A DNA stretch of 64,000 bases from Sulfobacillus sp. (GTDB lineage: Bacteria > Bacillota > Sulfobacillia > Sulfobacillales > Sulfobacillaceae): contig DAHWKJ010000074.1 of NCBI GenBank assembly GCA_027343695.1, positions 1 through 64,000 on the forward strand, read 5' to 3'. The stretch's first letter is position 1. The number at the start of each line of letters is the position of its first letter. Shown one piece after another: positions 49,289 to 57,370 of this stretch. Below the pieces are notes generated by a model, which was not told where the DNA came from, ran no database searches, and was given only the letters and a program-made list of their open reading frames with translations. Made by a program: the position numbers and the translations under genes.

Positions 49289-49970
49289 TGACGTCATCAC
49301 CCTCAATTCCGTAAACCTGTCTAGTTACGGTAATGGCAGGAGGCCGGGTATACGCTGGGCTGAGGCCCACGATCGAATCACTCTGGCCTACCATTAATGC
49401 TGTTCGAGCTAATAATGCCACGGATGACCCTAAGAGTGCAATCTTCCAAGGTACGGCTCGCGGTCCAACTAACCCTAGACCCTCCGCAGAGTCGGCCAAC
49501 GGACCAATCACGAACACCGGTTCCGCGACCGGAAACGGGTCGGGCAATAGATTCCGGTCAATCGGCAGGTCAGGGATCAGCGTCCGGCTCCCGCCTTCAG
49601 CATTCTCGTAGTATCCTGCATAAAAGGCTCCACCCCGTCGCTCACTCGTCACCAACACCCGTGCTCCCGGAGGCGCCCCAAGCGACCACGCTTTTAGGGA
49701 TGACACCCCTTGGACGGGGATCTGCCAGGCATAGGCCAATGCCTTGGCCGTCGTCACGGCAATCCTAACGCCGGTAAAAGACCCGGGTCCGACCCCCACC
49801 GCGAGCGCATCGGGGCGGCCAAATTCTTCTACAATGCGACTGATCCAGGGCACCAATTGACTTCCCGCGGTCCGTGGCCGGGTCCACATGAATTCGGCGA
49901 CAATGGTCGTCTCCTCGATTAACGAAACCGCCAAGGACGGTCCTGACGCGTCAATCCCAATGATTCGCAT
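49275..49970 (-). CDS. tsaB: tRNA threonylcarbamoyladenosine protein TsaB
   Basis: A 231-residue non-catalytic TsaD paralogue that scaffolds the t6A complex. IIGIDASGPSLAVSLIE and ALAVGVGPGSFTGVRIAVTTAKALAY are the family signatures. It overlaps tsaE by 20 bases and rimI by 14, giving a compact thiL-tsaE-tsaB-rimI operon. Confidence 0.94.
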   Translation of the reverse strand: MRIIGIDASGPSLAVSLIEETTIVAEFMWTRPRTAGSQLVPWISRIVEEFGRPDALAVGVGPGSFTGVRIAVTTAKALAYAWQIPVQGVSSLKAWSLGAPPGARVLVTSERRGGAFYAGYYENAEGGSRTLIPDLPIDRNLLPDPFPVAEPVFVIGPLADSAEGLGLVGPRAVPWKIALLGSSVALLARTALMVGQSDSIVGLSPAYTRPPAITVTRQVYGIEGDDVNGGQ

Positions 49971-50448
49971 GTGCAGTCTCTCCCCATTCCGCCATCCGTT
50001 GCACGGGTACTCGGCCGTGGGCTCTCAGCGCCAAAACGCGGGTGCCGTCGGGATCCCTCGTCAAGTGCGCATCCCAGCGTTCCGGATACCAATCCCTTAC
50101 CCATTCTCCCCATTCCACCAGGAGAACCTGGTGAGATAGAGGTTCCGGAAGGTCCAGCGTCTCTAATTCTTCCGCCTGGCGGATCCGGTAGAGGTCGGCA
50201 TGATACACCGTGGTCGATGTCAATTCATAAATATGAACCAGATCAAACGTTGGCGATTTGACACGGCCTCTGACCCCCCACAGCTTTAAAACCGCTTGGA
50301 CTAATGCGGTTTTACCTACCCCCAGGTCGCCTTCCAACAACACCACCGCCGGCGCGCACCAGAGGACGGCGCAGATCGTAGCCACCCGTTCCATCTCGGA
50401 GAGACTATGCCACTGGAAAGTGATTGTAGATCTTTCCCTGGATGACAT
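49951..50448 (-). CDS. tsaE: tRNA threonylcarbamoyladenosine ATPase TsaE
   Basis: A 165-residue P-loop ATPase with VVLLEGDLGVGKTALVQA, VKSPTFDLVHIY and LLVEWGEW. The ATG at 50448 has GAAGGAG nine bases upstream and gives the family's normal N-terminus, so the gene overlaps thiL by 44 bases, more than usual. The C-terminal ~40 residues (HLTRDPDGTRVLALRAHG and onwards) are less conserved. Confidence 0.92.
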   Translation of the reverse strand: MSSRERSTITFQWHSLSEMERVATICAVLWCAPAVVLLEGDLGVGKTALVQAVLKLWGVRGRVKSPTFDLVHIYELTSTTVYHADLYRIRQAEELETLDLPEPLSHQVLLVEWGEWVRDWYPERWDAHLTRDPDGTRVLALRAHGRVPVQRMAEWGETAHANHWD

Positions 50449-51409
50449 GCTCCGCTTCTCCTTCCGAGGGCGCCATGCGAATTCCCGGCGTTTCGGTGAT
50501 CACCCCAATTTCTGTCATCACAACGCCAGTCCGCGCCTCAATTTCTTGCACTTCGGCGACCCGTGACGGAGGAATTGCAGCCAGCAACTCATAATCTTCG
50601 CCTCCATATAAGGCAAAATGGGTGGGATCGCTAGCAAAACGTTCCGCTATAACCTTGGTGGCCGCATCAATCGGTAGGCGGTCTTCAAAGATCACCGCCC
50701 CAATCCGCCCAAACCGCGTAATTTCCTCCAATTCTGCCACTAGACCATCACTGATATCGGTTAACGCGTGGGCCCAAGTCCCTAACTGTTGCCCCACCTT
50801 GACCCGGGCGATCGGAGTAATATGCGCCATCAGTACACTGCGTTCTGCAACCACGGTACTCGGCCACGTAGTGCCATGGGAGAGCAACATGAAGCCGGCG
50901 TAGGACGCGCCAAGTCTACCGGAGACGAACAGACGATCCCCTGGACGCGCCCCGGTTTTTAAGATCGGACCAGAGGGCCCAGGTTCGCCGAGTACGGTAA
51001 CATCCAGCGTAATCCGATCTTGTGAACCCACGGTGTCGCCGCCGATCAGGACCACGCCATAACGGTCTAACGCTTTGGCTATCCCCCGGTACAAAGATTC
51101 CACCCAATCTACGTCGAGTGGACCGGGCACCGAAAGACTGGTCAAAAGAGCTAAGGGAGTCCCCCCCATCGCGGCAATATCACTGACATTCACGGCGACC
51201 GCCTTCTCCCCGAGTTGCTCAGGAGTCATCCAATCTCCTCGAAAGTGTAGGTTTTCCACCAACATATCCTGACTAATCAAGATGCCCCGGGAATTCGGAG
51301 GAATAAATGCCGCATCGTCACCAATCCCAATATAGCCCATGGGCGGCCGAGCCTGTAAACGATGAATAATCGATATGAGTTCTCGTTCTCCGATATCCTG
51401 GATTCTCAC
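50405..51409 (-). CDS. thiL: Thiamine-monophosphate kinase
   Basis: A 334-residue kinase making thiamine diphosphate. It starts ERELISIIHRL and has the metal/substrate motifs GIGDDAAFI, VNVSDIAAMGGTP and LIGGDTVGS, then ALTDISDGL and ALYGGEDYELL. The GTG start follows GAGGTG at five bases. It heads the thiL-tsaE-tsaB-rimI operon, as in Bacillus (ydiA-B-C-D). Confidence 0.95.
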   Translation of the reverse strand: MRIQDIGERELISIIHRLQARPPMGYIGIGDDAAFIPPNSRGILISQDMLVENLHFRGDWMTPEQLGEKAVAVNVSDIAAMGGTPLALLTSLSVPGPLDVDWVESLYRGIAKALDRYGVVLIGGDTVGSQDRITLDVTVLGEPGPSGPILKTGARPGDRLFVSGRLGASYAGFMLLSHGTTWPSTVVAERSVLMAHITPIARVKVGQQLGTWAHALTDISDGLVAELEEITRFGRIGAVIFEDRLPIDAATKVIAERFASDPTHFALYGGEDYELLAAIPPSRVAEVQEIEARTGVVMTEIGVITETPGIRMAPSEGEAEHVIQGKIYNHFPVA

Positions 51410-51548
51410 CCAAACACCTCGATATAGTAATCCGTGGAGCGTAGCTCGGCGTCCAGCACGGTTGGTCTGCTACAGGCATCTTACCAGAATCCTTGTCCGA
51501 CTATCAAAGACAGTGTGCCCAAACGATGTTCCTTGAGGTCCCGGCCGG

Positions 51549-51577
51549 TTGCCAGAGCCCCCGAAAAAGTATAAAAT
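51549..51577 (+). promoter_or_regulatory. Promoter candidate of the alpha/beta hydrolase gene
   Basis: TTGCCA (51549-51554) and TAAAAT (51572-51577) are 17 bases apart, about 55 bases upstream of the start codon. The remaining ~140 bases towards thiL hold no gene that I can support. Confidence 0.45.
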
Positions 51578-51631
51578 TGAGCAATTGTTAAGGACCCAAA
51601 CTGTTGGAACAACGAAGAGCAGGAGCGAATT

Positions 51632-52435
51632 ATGGCTACTACGATCGAAAGAAAACAGGCCACCTGGCGCGGTGAAACCTGGAGTTGGTTCGAAGCCGGT
51701 CAAGGTGACGTGCTCTGCCTCTTGCATGGCGGAGGCGGCACCGGTAAAGCATGGTTGCATCAACTTGAATATTTTCAAACCCGTTACCGAGTGATTTGCC
51801 CTGATTTGCCGGGATTCGGGCAATCGGCATATCTCCCAGGCTTCGATTCTCCCGATGCGTTGGGCACCATCGTCCTAGAGTGGATGGCAAGTCTTGGCAT
51901 TACCGAATTTATCCTGGGTGGCAACTCGATGGGAGGCCGCGTGTCCCTCTCCGCAACTCTCAAAGCTCCAGAACGAATCCGGGCCCTTCTCCTATTAAAC
52001 GCCGTCGGGGTTACCTTAACCGACGTACCTATCGTAAACCCCTTAAGTTTACCGCCCGATCAATTTATGTCAGGGCTGGTCTACGATCGCGAGAACTACA
52101 AGCGAAACACCCCGTATCGCACGCTCGAAGATGCGAAAGAACTCAATCACGGGCGTGCGGTCTTTGCCCAGTACTTAGATAACACCCCGATTGGCGCCGA
52201 CCCTTCGTGGGACCTCACGCACATCACCTGTCCCACACTACTGCTCTGGGGACGCCATGACCAGATTATTCCGGTGCCCTATGCTCGCGCCATGGCCCAG
52301 ATCTTACCGGAGGCCGAGCTTCTCGTGGTGGAGGATTGCGGCCACTTACCCCACATCGAAGAGCCCGCTATCGTGAACGCCACCATCCAAGACTTCTTAA
52401 CTCGACGGCTAGGGGCCTCAGGAACCCGTCGCTAG
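51632..52435 (+). CDS. Alpha/beta-fold hydrolase
   Basis: A 267-residue hydrolase. The oxyanion loop is LLHGGGGTGKAW, the nucleophile is Ser99 in GGNSMGGRVS, Asp210 lies in WGRHDQIIP and His238 in EDCGHLPHIE. The length and the small cap (residues ~125-170) resemble meta-cleavage-product hydrolases and esterases such as MhpC, but the family is too broad for a substrate call. The ATG follows CAGGAG. Monocistronic: a perfect hairpin follows the stop. Confidence 0.87.
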   Translation: MATTIERKQATWRGETWSWFEAGQGDVLCLLHGGGGTGKAWLHQLEYFQTRYRVICPDLPGFGQSAYLPGFDSPDALGTIVLEWMASLGITEFILGGNSMGGRVSLSATLKAPERIRALLLLNAVGVTLTDVPIVNPLSLPPDQFMSGLVYDRENYKRNTPYRTLEDAKELNHGRAVFAQYLDNTPIGADPSWDLTHITCPTLLLWGRHDQIIPVPYARAMAQILPEAELLVVEDCGHLPHIEEPAIVNATIQDFLTRRLGASGTRR

Positions 52436-52447
52436 ACATTGTGACGA

Positions 52448-52479
52448 TTACAGGCGCACCACGAGGAGTGCGCCTGTAA
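52448..52479. terminator. Perfect 12-bp hairpin between convergent genes
   Basis: TTACAGGCGCAC (52448-52459) pairs exactly with GTGCGCCTGTAA (52468-52479) around an eight-base loop. It lies between the stops of the hydrolase and the YceI gene and can serve both strands. Neither flank has a uridine run. Confidence 0.65.
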
Positions 52480-52492
52480 TGGGTGAAGCGAT

Positions 52493-53026
52493 TCAGTCGG
52501 CTTGACGAATCGCTTCAATTTCAACATTGATCTTGACCTCGTCGCCGACCATAACTCCCCCGGCTTCGAGCGCCACATTCCACTGCAATCCATAGTCCTT
52601 GCGGTTAATTTTACTGGTTCCGCTAAATCCAGCGCGTTCTCCACCCCAGGGATCTTTGGCCCGGCCCTCAAATGTCACGTCAAAAGTCTCGCTCCGCGTC
52701 ACGCCATGAATCGAGAGATCGCCCACCACCGTGTATCGGTTATTCCCGGCAGGAATAATCTTGGTACTCTTAAACAGCATCTGGGGGAACTTCTCGACAT
52801 CGAAGAAATCAGCAGACCGCAAATGTACATCGCGTTCGGCCTGTCTGGTGTCGACACTCGCAATGTCCAAAGTCACTTCCACGCTGCCATTTTCTAAATG
52901 TTCAGGTTCGCCAACAATGGCACCCTCAATGCCACTAAAACGCCCCTTCACGGTGGAAATCATCAAATGTCGGATAGAGAATTCCGCCGTACTATGGGCC
53001 ACATCAATGTTCCAACGACTCATCAT
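52493..53026 (-). CDS. YceI-family lipid-binding protein
   Basis: A 177-residue lipocalin-like beta-barrel, of the family whose members bind isoprenoid or fatty-acyl chains. It opens WNIDVAHSTAEFSIRHLMIS, and has VKGRFSGIEGAI, LRSADFFDVEKFPQMLFKS and GDLSIHGVTRSETFDV. No signal peptide is present, so it should be cytoplasmic. Two adjacent ATG codons lie behind AAGGAG. It is divergent from the crotonase gene; a chain-binding carrier role with the neighbouring acyl enzymes is conceivable but unproven. Confidence 0.9.
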   Translation of the reverse strand: MMSRWNIDVAHSTAEFSIRHLMISTVKGRFSGIEGAIVGEPEHLENGSVEVTLDIASVDTRQAERDVHLRSADFFDVEKFPQMLFKSTKIIPAGNNRYTVVGDLSIHGVTRSETFDVTFEGRAKDPWGGERAGFSGTSKINRKDYGLQWNVALEAGGVMVGDEVKINVEIEAIRQAD

Positions 53027-53136
53027 ATCGACTCCTTAGTTTCATATTGATAGCAACTTCCTTTAATATATCACAAACCTCTCCTCGTGAGAAGAACTTG
53101 GAAAATTTTATCCACCCCTATTTTCTCCAAGATGTT

Positions 53137-53158
53137 AGGGTACAATCGAAGTTACCCT
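53137..53158. promoter_or_regulatory. AGGGTA/TACCCT inverted repeat before the crotonase operon
   Basis: AGGGTA (53137-53142) and TACCCT (53153-53158) are separated by ten bases and overlap a plausible -10 (TACAAT, 53141-53146). They lie about 30 bases before the crotonase start, where an operator would be expected. The regulator is unknown. Confidence 0.4.
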
Positions 53159-53185
53159 GGGTGATATTACGTAAGGAGGTTTATC

Positions 53186-53986
53186 TTGGTGTCTACTGAA
53201 TCCTTAGTTCTGTCCAGCATTGACCATTCAGTCCTAACCATTCGGCTGAATCGGCCCACAGCACTGAATGCGTTGACATATCGTCTCCGTCAAGAGCTGT
53301 TAGAGCTTCTGCTGGAGGCAGAAAAGAACGCTGCAGTACGCGCAGTCCTCATCACCGGTGTTGGCCGAGCATTTTCGGTCGGCCAAGACGTCAAAGAAAT
53401 GCAAGAAATGTACGCGAAAGCCGACCCCGATTTAGGAAGCCTCGTGCGTGACGAATATAATCCCCTGATTGCGGCCCTTTTGGATCTCTCCAAACCGACC
53501 ATTGCACTGGTTCAGGGCCCGGCCGTTGGTGGTGGCTTATCTTTGGCTTTGGCCTGTGACATCCGGGTTATCACGGATTCCGCGAGTTTCATCCCGGCCT
53601 TTGTCAAGGTAGGCTTAGCTCCTGATACAGGGGCCAGTTATCTTCTATCCCGGAGCCTCGGGTGGTCGCGAGCGTTAGGGGTCGCCCTGTCGGGACAAGC
53701 CATTGGCGCAGACGATGCGGTTGCCTGGGGACTCGCGCATCATCGCTATGCGACCGTTGAAGAAGCGGAAGTAAAGGCCAGCGCACTCGCCAAGCAATGG
53801 GCCGAAGGCCCGACGAGAGCCATGGCAGAAATCCGACGGCTTCTCTTAGATGTTCAGGGGGTGTCCTGGCGTGATGCCCTGGTTAAAGAGGCCAGCACCC
53901 AGGACAGGCTCGGTCGTACGGCGGACCACCAAGAGGCGGTCGCCGCATTTTTAGAGCGCCGGGCACCGGAGTTTCGGGGTCAATAA
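53186..53986 (+). CDS. Crotonase-family enoyl-CoA hydratase/isomerase (PaaG-like)
   Basis: A 266-residue crotonase. The CoA/oxyanion parts are RAFSVGQDVKEM and VQGPAVGGGLSLALACDIR. The second acidic position is the Asp of GLAPDTGASYLL, and the C-terminal pattern EASTQDRLGRTADHQEAVAAFLERRAPEF is typical of the PaaG branch, whose members isomerise double bonds (delta-3 to delta-2) or oxepin rings rather than simply hydrate. The start is TTG behind AAGGAGG, with a GTG next to it. It is the first gene of a four-gene acyl-chain cluster. Confidence 0.88.
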   Translation: MVSTESLVLSSIDHSVLTIRLNRPTALNALTYRLRQELLELLLEAEKNAAVRAVLITGVGRAFSVGQDVKEMQEMYAKADPDLGSLVRDEYNPLIAALLDLSKPTIALVQGPAVGGGLSLALACDIRVITDSASFIPAFVKVGLAPDTGASYLLSRSLGWSRALGVALSGQAIGADDAVAWGLAHHRYATVEEAEVKASALAKQWAEGPTRAMAEIRRLLLDVQGVSWRDALVKEASTQDRLGRTADHQEAVAAFLERRAPEFRGQ

Positions 53987-54017
53987 CATATCATCATTGT
54001 TCAAGGGAGGTTTTTCA

Positions 54018-54812
54018 ATGTCATCGTCAACCATGCTTCCGTCCGAGACGCTTCGGGGGAAAGTTGCAGTCATTACCGGGGGCGCCACCGGAATCGGGTT
54101 TGGCATCGCCGAAGAACTTGGCCGACTCGGTGCCAAGGTCGTCCTAGCCAGCCGCAATACCGAACGCTTAGACAGTGCACGTCAGGCCCTCACCCAAGCA
54201 GGACACCCAGTTCACGTCATTCCCACCGATGTGCGTCAACCCGACCAGGTCGAGGCCCTCATGAATGGTACCCTGGAGCACTGGGGACAACTCGATATTT
54301 TGGTCAACAGTGCCGCCGGAAACTTTATAGTGGATGCCGAAAAACTTTCGGTCAATGGGTGGAACGCCGTGGTGAATAGTGTTCTCAATGGGACCTTTTA
54401 CTGCACCCGCGCTGCCGGCCTCAAAATGATTGAACAGGGCACTGGCGGGAAAATCCTGTCTATCGTCGCCAGCTATGCTTGGACTGGGGGACCTCAAACG
54501 GTCCATTCAGCGGCCGCCAAAGCCGGGATTGTCGCGATGACGCGCACCCTGGCCGTCGAATGGGCCCATTACGGAATTCGTGTCAATGCTCTGTGCCCCG
54601 GCCCTACAGATACCGAAGGTGCACGTCCCTTGTGGGCTAACCCGGCTGACAAAGAGCGCCTCACCGCCAAGATTCCCGTGGGCCGCTTTGGCACGGTGAC
54701 CGAGGTTTCGCAAGCCGCTAGTTACCTCCTCTCGCCGTTCGCTGACTTTGTCAACGGAGAAGTGATGGTGATGGATGGTGGTGAATGGCTCGGGAAAGGA
54801 CTGAACGGATAA
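54018..54812 (+). CDS. Short-chain reductase, 2,4-dienoyl-CoA reductase type
   Basis: A 264-residue SDR. The NADP site is VITGGATGIGFGIAEEL with a basic residue in LASRNTERL, and NSAAGNFI follows. The segment SYAWTGGPQTVHSAAAKAG lacks the usual Tyr of YxxxK: Ser stands four residues before the Lys, as in the 2,4-dienoyl-CoA reductase (DECR/FadH-SDR) branch. The diagnostic GWNAVVNSVLNGTFYCTRA agrees. It should reduce a conjugated or enoyl-CoA double bond with NADPH. GGGAGG precedes the ATG, and the gene directly abuts the next one. Confidence 0.85.
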   Translation: MSSSTMLPSETLRGKVAVITGGATGIGFGIAEELGRLGAKVVLASRNTERLDSARQALTQAGHPVHVIPTDVRQPDQVEALMNGTLEHWGQLDILVNSAAGNFIVDAEKLSVNGWNAVVNSVLNGTFYCTRAAGLKMIEQGTGGKILSIVASYAWTGGPQTVHSAAAKAGIVAMTRTLAVEWAHYGIRVNALCPGPTDTEGARPLWANPADKERLTAKIPVGRFGTVTEVSQAASYLLSPFADFVNGEVMVMDGGEWLGKGLNG

Positions 54813-55613
54813 ATGGGTACGCTCACCGGAAAAATTGCGCTTGTCACCGGGAGTTCACGGGGAATTGGTCAAGCTACTGCTGAGCTCTTCGGGCGCGAGG
54901 GCGCCACGGTTGTCGTCCATTATCGGAAATCCGAAGCGGCCGCAGCCGATGTCGTCGCGCGGATTCGCGATGCGGGCGGGCAATCTTTCGCGCTAGGTGC
55001 AGATCTCGAAGACCCCGAGGCGATTGATGCGCTATTCACCACCATCGAGGATCGCCTAGGCTCTCTTGACATCCTCATGGCCAACGCCGCATCGACGGCC
55101 TTCAAACCCATCTTAGATCTTAAGCCCCACCATATCACAAGAACGTTTGACGTGGTATTTGGGAGTTTGGTCCATATGGTACAACGGGCGGTGCCACTCA
55201 TGGCCAGAGACGGTCGAGGCCTCGGCCGGATCATCACCGTGTCTGGCCACGGGACTCCCTTTACTTTACCTGCCTACGCAACCATCGGCGCAGCCAAGGG
55301 AGCGGTGGAAACCCTTACCCGCTATCTGGCCTATGAGTTGGGGTCTCGGCAGATTACCTGTAACGCGATTGCTCCGGGCGTGATTGCCACCGACTCGGCG
55401 CGCTATTACATGGGAGAACGATATGACGCCTTTGATCGGGAAGTCACGGCTCAAACCCCCCTAGGTCGAATAGGATCGCCGGACGATATAGCCAGGGTTG
55501 CACTTTTTCTGGCGTCGCCCCTATCGGATTTCGTCACCGGTCAAGTTATTCGCGTTGATGGGGGGTTGACACTAGCCTCCGGCCCATTCGAAAACATGAA
55601 ACACATCGAATAG
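54813..55613 (+). CDS. Short-chain reductase, FabL-like enoyl reductase
   Basis: A 266-residue SDR starting at the base after the previous stop (TAA-ATG), hence coupled. NADP motif VTGSSRGIGQATAEL with HYRKSEAAA. The active-site spacing is Tyr-x6-Lys (YATIGAAKGAVETLTRYLA), as in FabL/FabI enoyl-ACP reductases and unlike the Tyr-x3-Lys of ketoreductases. The NAAS motif and TRYLAYELGSRQITCNAI also resemble FabL. It probably reduces an enoyl-ACP or enoyl-CoA. Whether it serves general fatty-acid synthesis or a special chain is open. Confidence 0.83.
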   Translation: MGTLTGKIALVTGSSRGIGQATAELFGREGATVVVHYRKSEAAAADVVARIRDAGGQSFALGADLEDPEAIDALFTTIEDRLGSLDILMANAASTAFKPILDLKPHHITRTFDVVFGSLVHMVQRAVPLMARDGRGLGRIITVSGHGTPFTLPAYATIGAAKGAVETLTRYLAYELGSRQITCNAIAPGVIATDSARYYMGERYDAFDREVTAQTPLGRIGSPDDIARVALFLASPLSDFVTGQVIRVDGGLTLASGPFENMKHIE

Positions 55614-55639
55614 GACATGTGTAGAAAGGTAGGATCGAG

Positions 55640-56392
55640 ATGACTACCCGCAAACAAAGACGAGTTCTGGTAACTGGAGGTTCTCGCGGCATTGGTCTCG
55701 AGTGCGCCAAACAGTTTTTGCACGCCGGCGACCAGGTCACGATTTGGGCACTTCATCCTGAAGGTCTCATCGAGGCCCAAAAAGTCCTCGGCGCCGACCT
55801 CGATGCGAGGGCCTTAGACATTGGCGATCACGATCAAGTCACCACCGCGCTCCGGGCCAGTGTAGAAAATGACCGCCTATTCGATATTGTGGTGAATAAC
55901 GCGGGATGGACCGAAACCCACCCCTTTCTGACGGAGGACTCTCCTTATTGGAAGCGCGTGTTGGACACCAACCTATGGGGCCCCATCCACATCTGTCATG
56001 GTGTGTTGCCCTTCATGGTGTCTCAACAAAACGGCGTAGTCATTAACGTGGTCTCCGATGCAGCGCGGGTCGGAATGGCGGGTGAAGCCGTCTACTCGGC
56101 CGCGAAAGGTGGTCTGATCGCGTTGACGAAATCCCTAGCCCAAGAAATGGCACGCCACCAAGTCCGGGTGAACGCGGTCTCGCCAGGGCCCGTCGACACC
56201 CAAATGTTGGATGACAATGCCGCCACACCGCAAGCACAACGTCTCATCGAAAAAATGGTGCAAAAGGTCCCGCTGCGCCGGGTCGGACAGCCCGCCGATA
56301 TCGCTGCGGCCGTCCTCTTTTTGGCCAGCGACGAGGCCCGTTACATCACGGGTCAAACCCTTTCAATATCAGGTGGGCTCACGATGGTGTAG
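55640..56392 (+). CDS. Short-chain dehydrogenase, FabG/BadH-like
   Basis: A 250-residue classical SDR with VLVTGGSRGIGLECA, NNAGW and the canonical VYSAAKGGLIALTKSLA (Tyr-x3-Lys), PGPVDTQML and GQTLSISGG. It fits 3-oxoacyl reductases or hydroxyacyl-CoA dehydrogenases such as those of alicyclic acid degradation. AGAAAGGTAGG precedes the ATG, 26 bases after the FabL-like gene. Its end overlaps the convergent LysR gene by 24 bases. Confidence 0.87.
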   Translation: MTTRKQRRVLVTGGSRGIGLECAKQFLHAGDQVTIWALHPEGLIEAQKVLGADLDARALDIGDHDQVTTALRASVENDRLFDIVVNNAGWTETHPFLTEDSPYWKRVLDTNLWGPIHICHGVLPFMVSQQNGVVINVVSDAARVGMAGEAVYSAAKGGLIALTKSLAQEMARHQVRVNAVSPGPVDTQMLDDNAATPQAQRLIEKMVQKVPLRRVGQPADIAAAVLFLASDEARYITGQTLSISGGLTMV

Positions 56393-57271
56393 TCGTCGCG
56401 TAATCCTTTCACTCCAAACCTCTAACCATGGAGGCGTTGGCCGGCCTCTACGCGTCACGAACGCGACCGTACGGGTCGGCCATATTACATCGTGAATCGG
56501 GATCACTGCTAATCGTGATGTTGCAAGATGGTGTGCCACCAGCGACTTTGGCAGCACAGCCACCCCTCGGCCCACCAAAACCAAGGCCAATGCCGATTCC
56601 AAGGCATCCACCTCAAGCGACGAAATTTGTCGCCATTCCATATGGGAAAACACTTGGTTAACCGTCTGCCCGTGACTCAACCCCGCGTCAAATCGGATCC
56701 ACGGCCAGGTTTCTGGAGAGGCCACCACGAGGGTGCGAATCAGAGTCGGGGCCGCCACCGCAACCAGCACATCCTGATCCAAAACGTGGAGCTCCACCCC
56801 CCAAAATCCATGGTCGGTGCGCACCAGACCGGCATCAAGATTCCCCTTGCGCACTCCATCCACGATTTCCTCAGAGGTTCCCGTGTACACCTTCCAACGC
56901 AGTGGGCTTTTATCGGATGCGACCTCTGGCAACAAGGTTTCAGCCCACCCCGAAAGGATTCGGGCAATCCCGACCGCAGTCGCACCGGACGGCGCTGTGT
57001 GCATGGTATGGGTGGCGTCGCGAAGATTCTGGAGCGCGGATTTGAGAAAGGGGATCGCCCCCGCGATGTGCTCGGTCACTATTAGGTCGCGGCCTGACCG
57101 GCGAGTCACCGGAAACGGCATCCGAGCTTGTAAACGGCCCAATCTGTGTGAGACCGCCGAGGCCGACAGCCCGAGAACTTCGGCCACCTCGCCTAAATTT
57201 TTGCCGTCGGCCATTTCGACGAGCATCGCGATATCAACCAGATCCATTTCCACGAGGTCACGGCTCTCCAC
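56369..57271 (-). CDS. LysR-family transcriptional regulator
   Basis: A 300-residue regulator. An N-terminal winged HTH (NLGEVAEVLGLSASAVSHRLGRLQ) is followed by a linker helix and a periplasmic-binding-like effector domain (about 90-295). The HTH core matches LysR but the first 15 residues are atypical. The GTG start at 57271 has AAGGA upstream; an ATG at 57247 is the alternative. It is divergent from the methyltransferase gene (100-base gap) and convergent with the SDR cluster. By the usual LysR rule it would act on the divergent gene, and control of the SDR cluster is also possible. Confidence 0.85.
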   Translation of the reverse strand: MESRDLVEMDLVDIAMLVEMADGKNLGEVAEVLGLSASAVSHRLGRLQARMPFPVTRRSGRDLIVTEHIAGAIPFLKSALQNLRDATHTMHTAPSGATAVGIARILSGWAETLLPEVASDKSPLRWKVYTGTSEEIVDGVRKGNLDAGLVRTDHGFWGVELHVLDQDVLVAVAAPTLIRTLVVASPETWPWIRFDAGLSHGQTVNQVFSHMEWRQISSLEVDALESALALVLVGRGVAVLPKSLVAHHLATSRLAVIPIHDVIWPTRTVAFVTRRGRPTPPWLEVWSERITRRLHHREPT

Positions 57272-57370
57272 ACCTGCACATCCTTCATATATTCATGCTC
57301 CCATCATCCCACAAGCGACCCATTTCCTCCACTATCATGAGGCTATCTTCATCAAAGGAGGCTGATTCCG

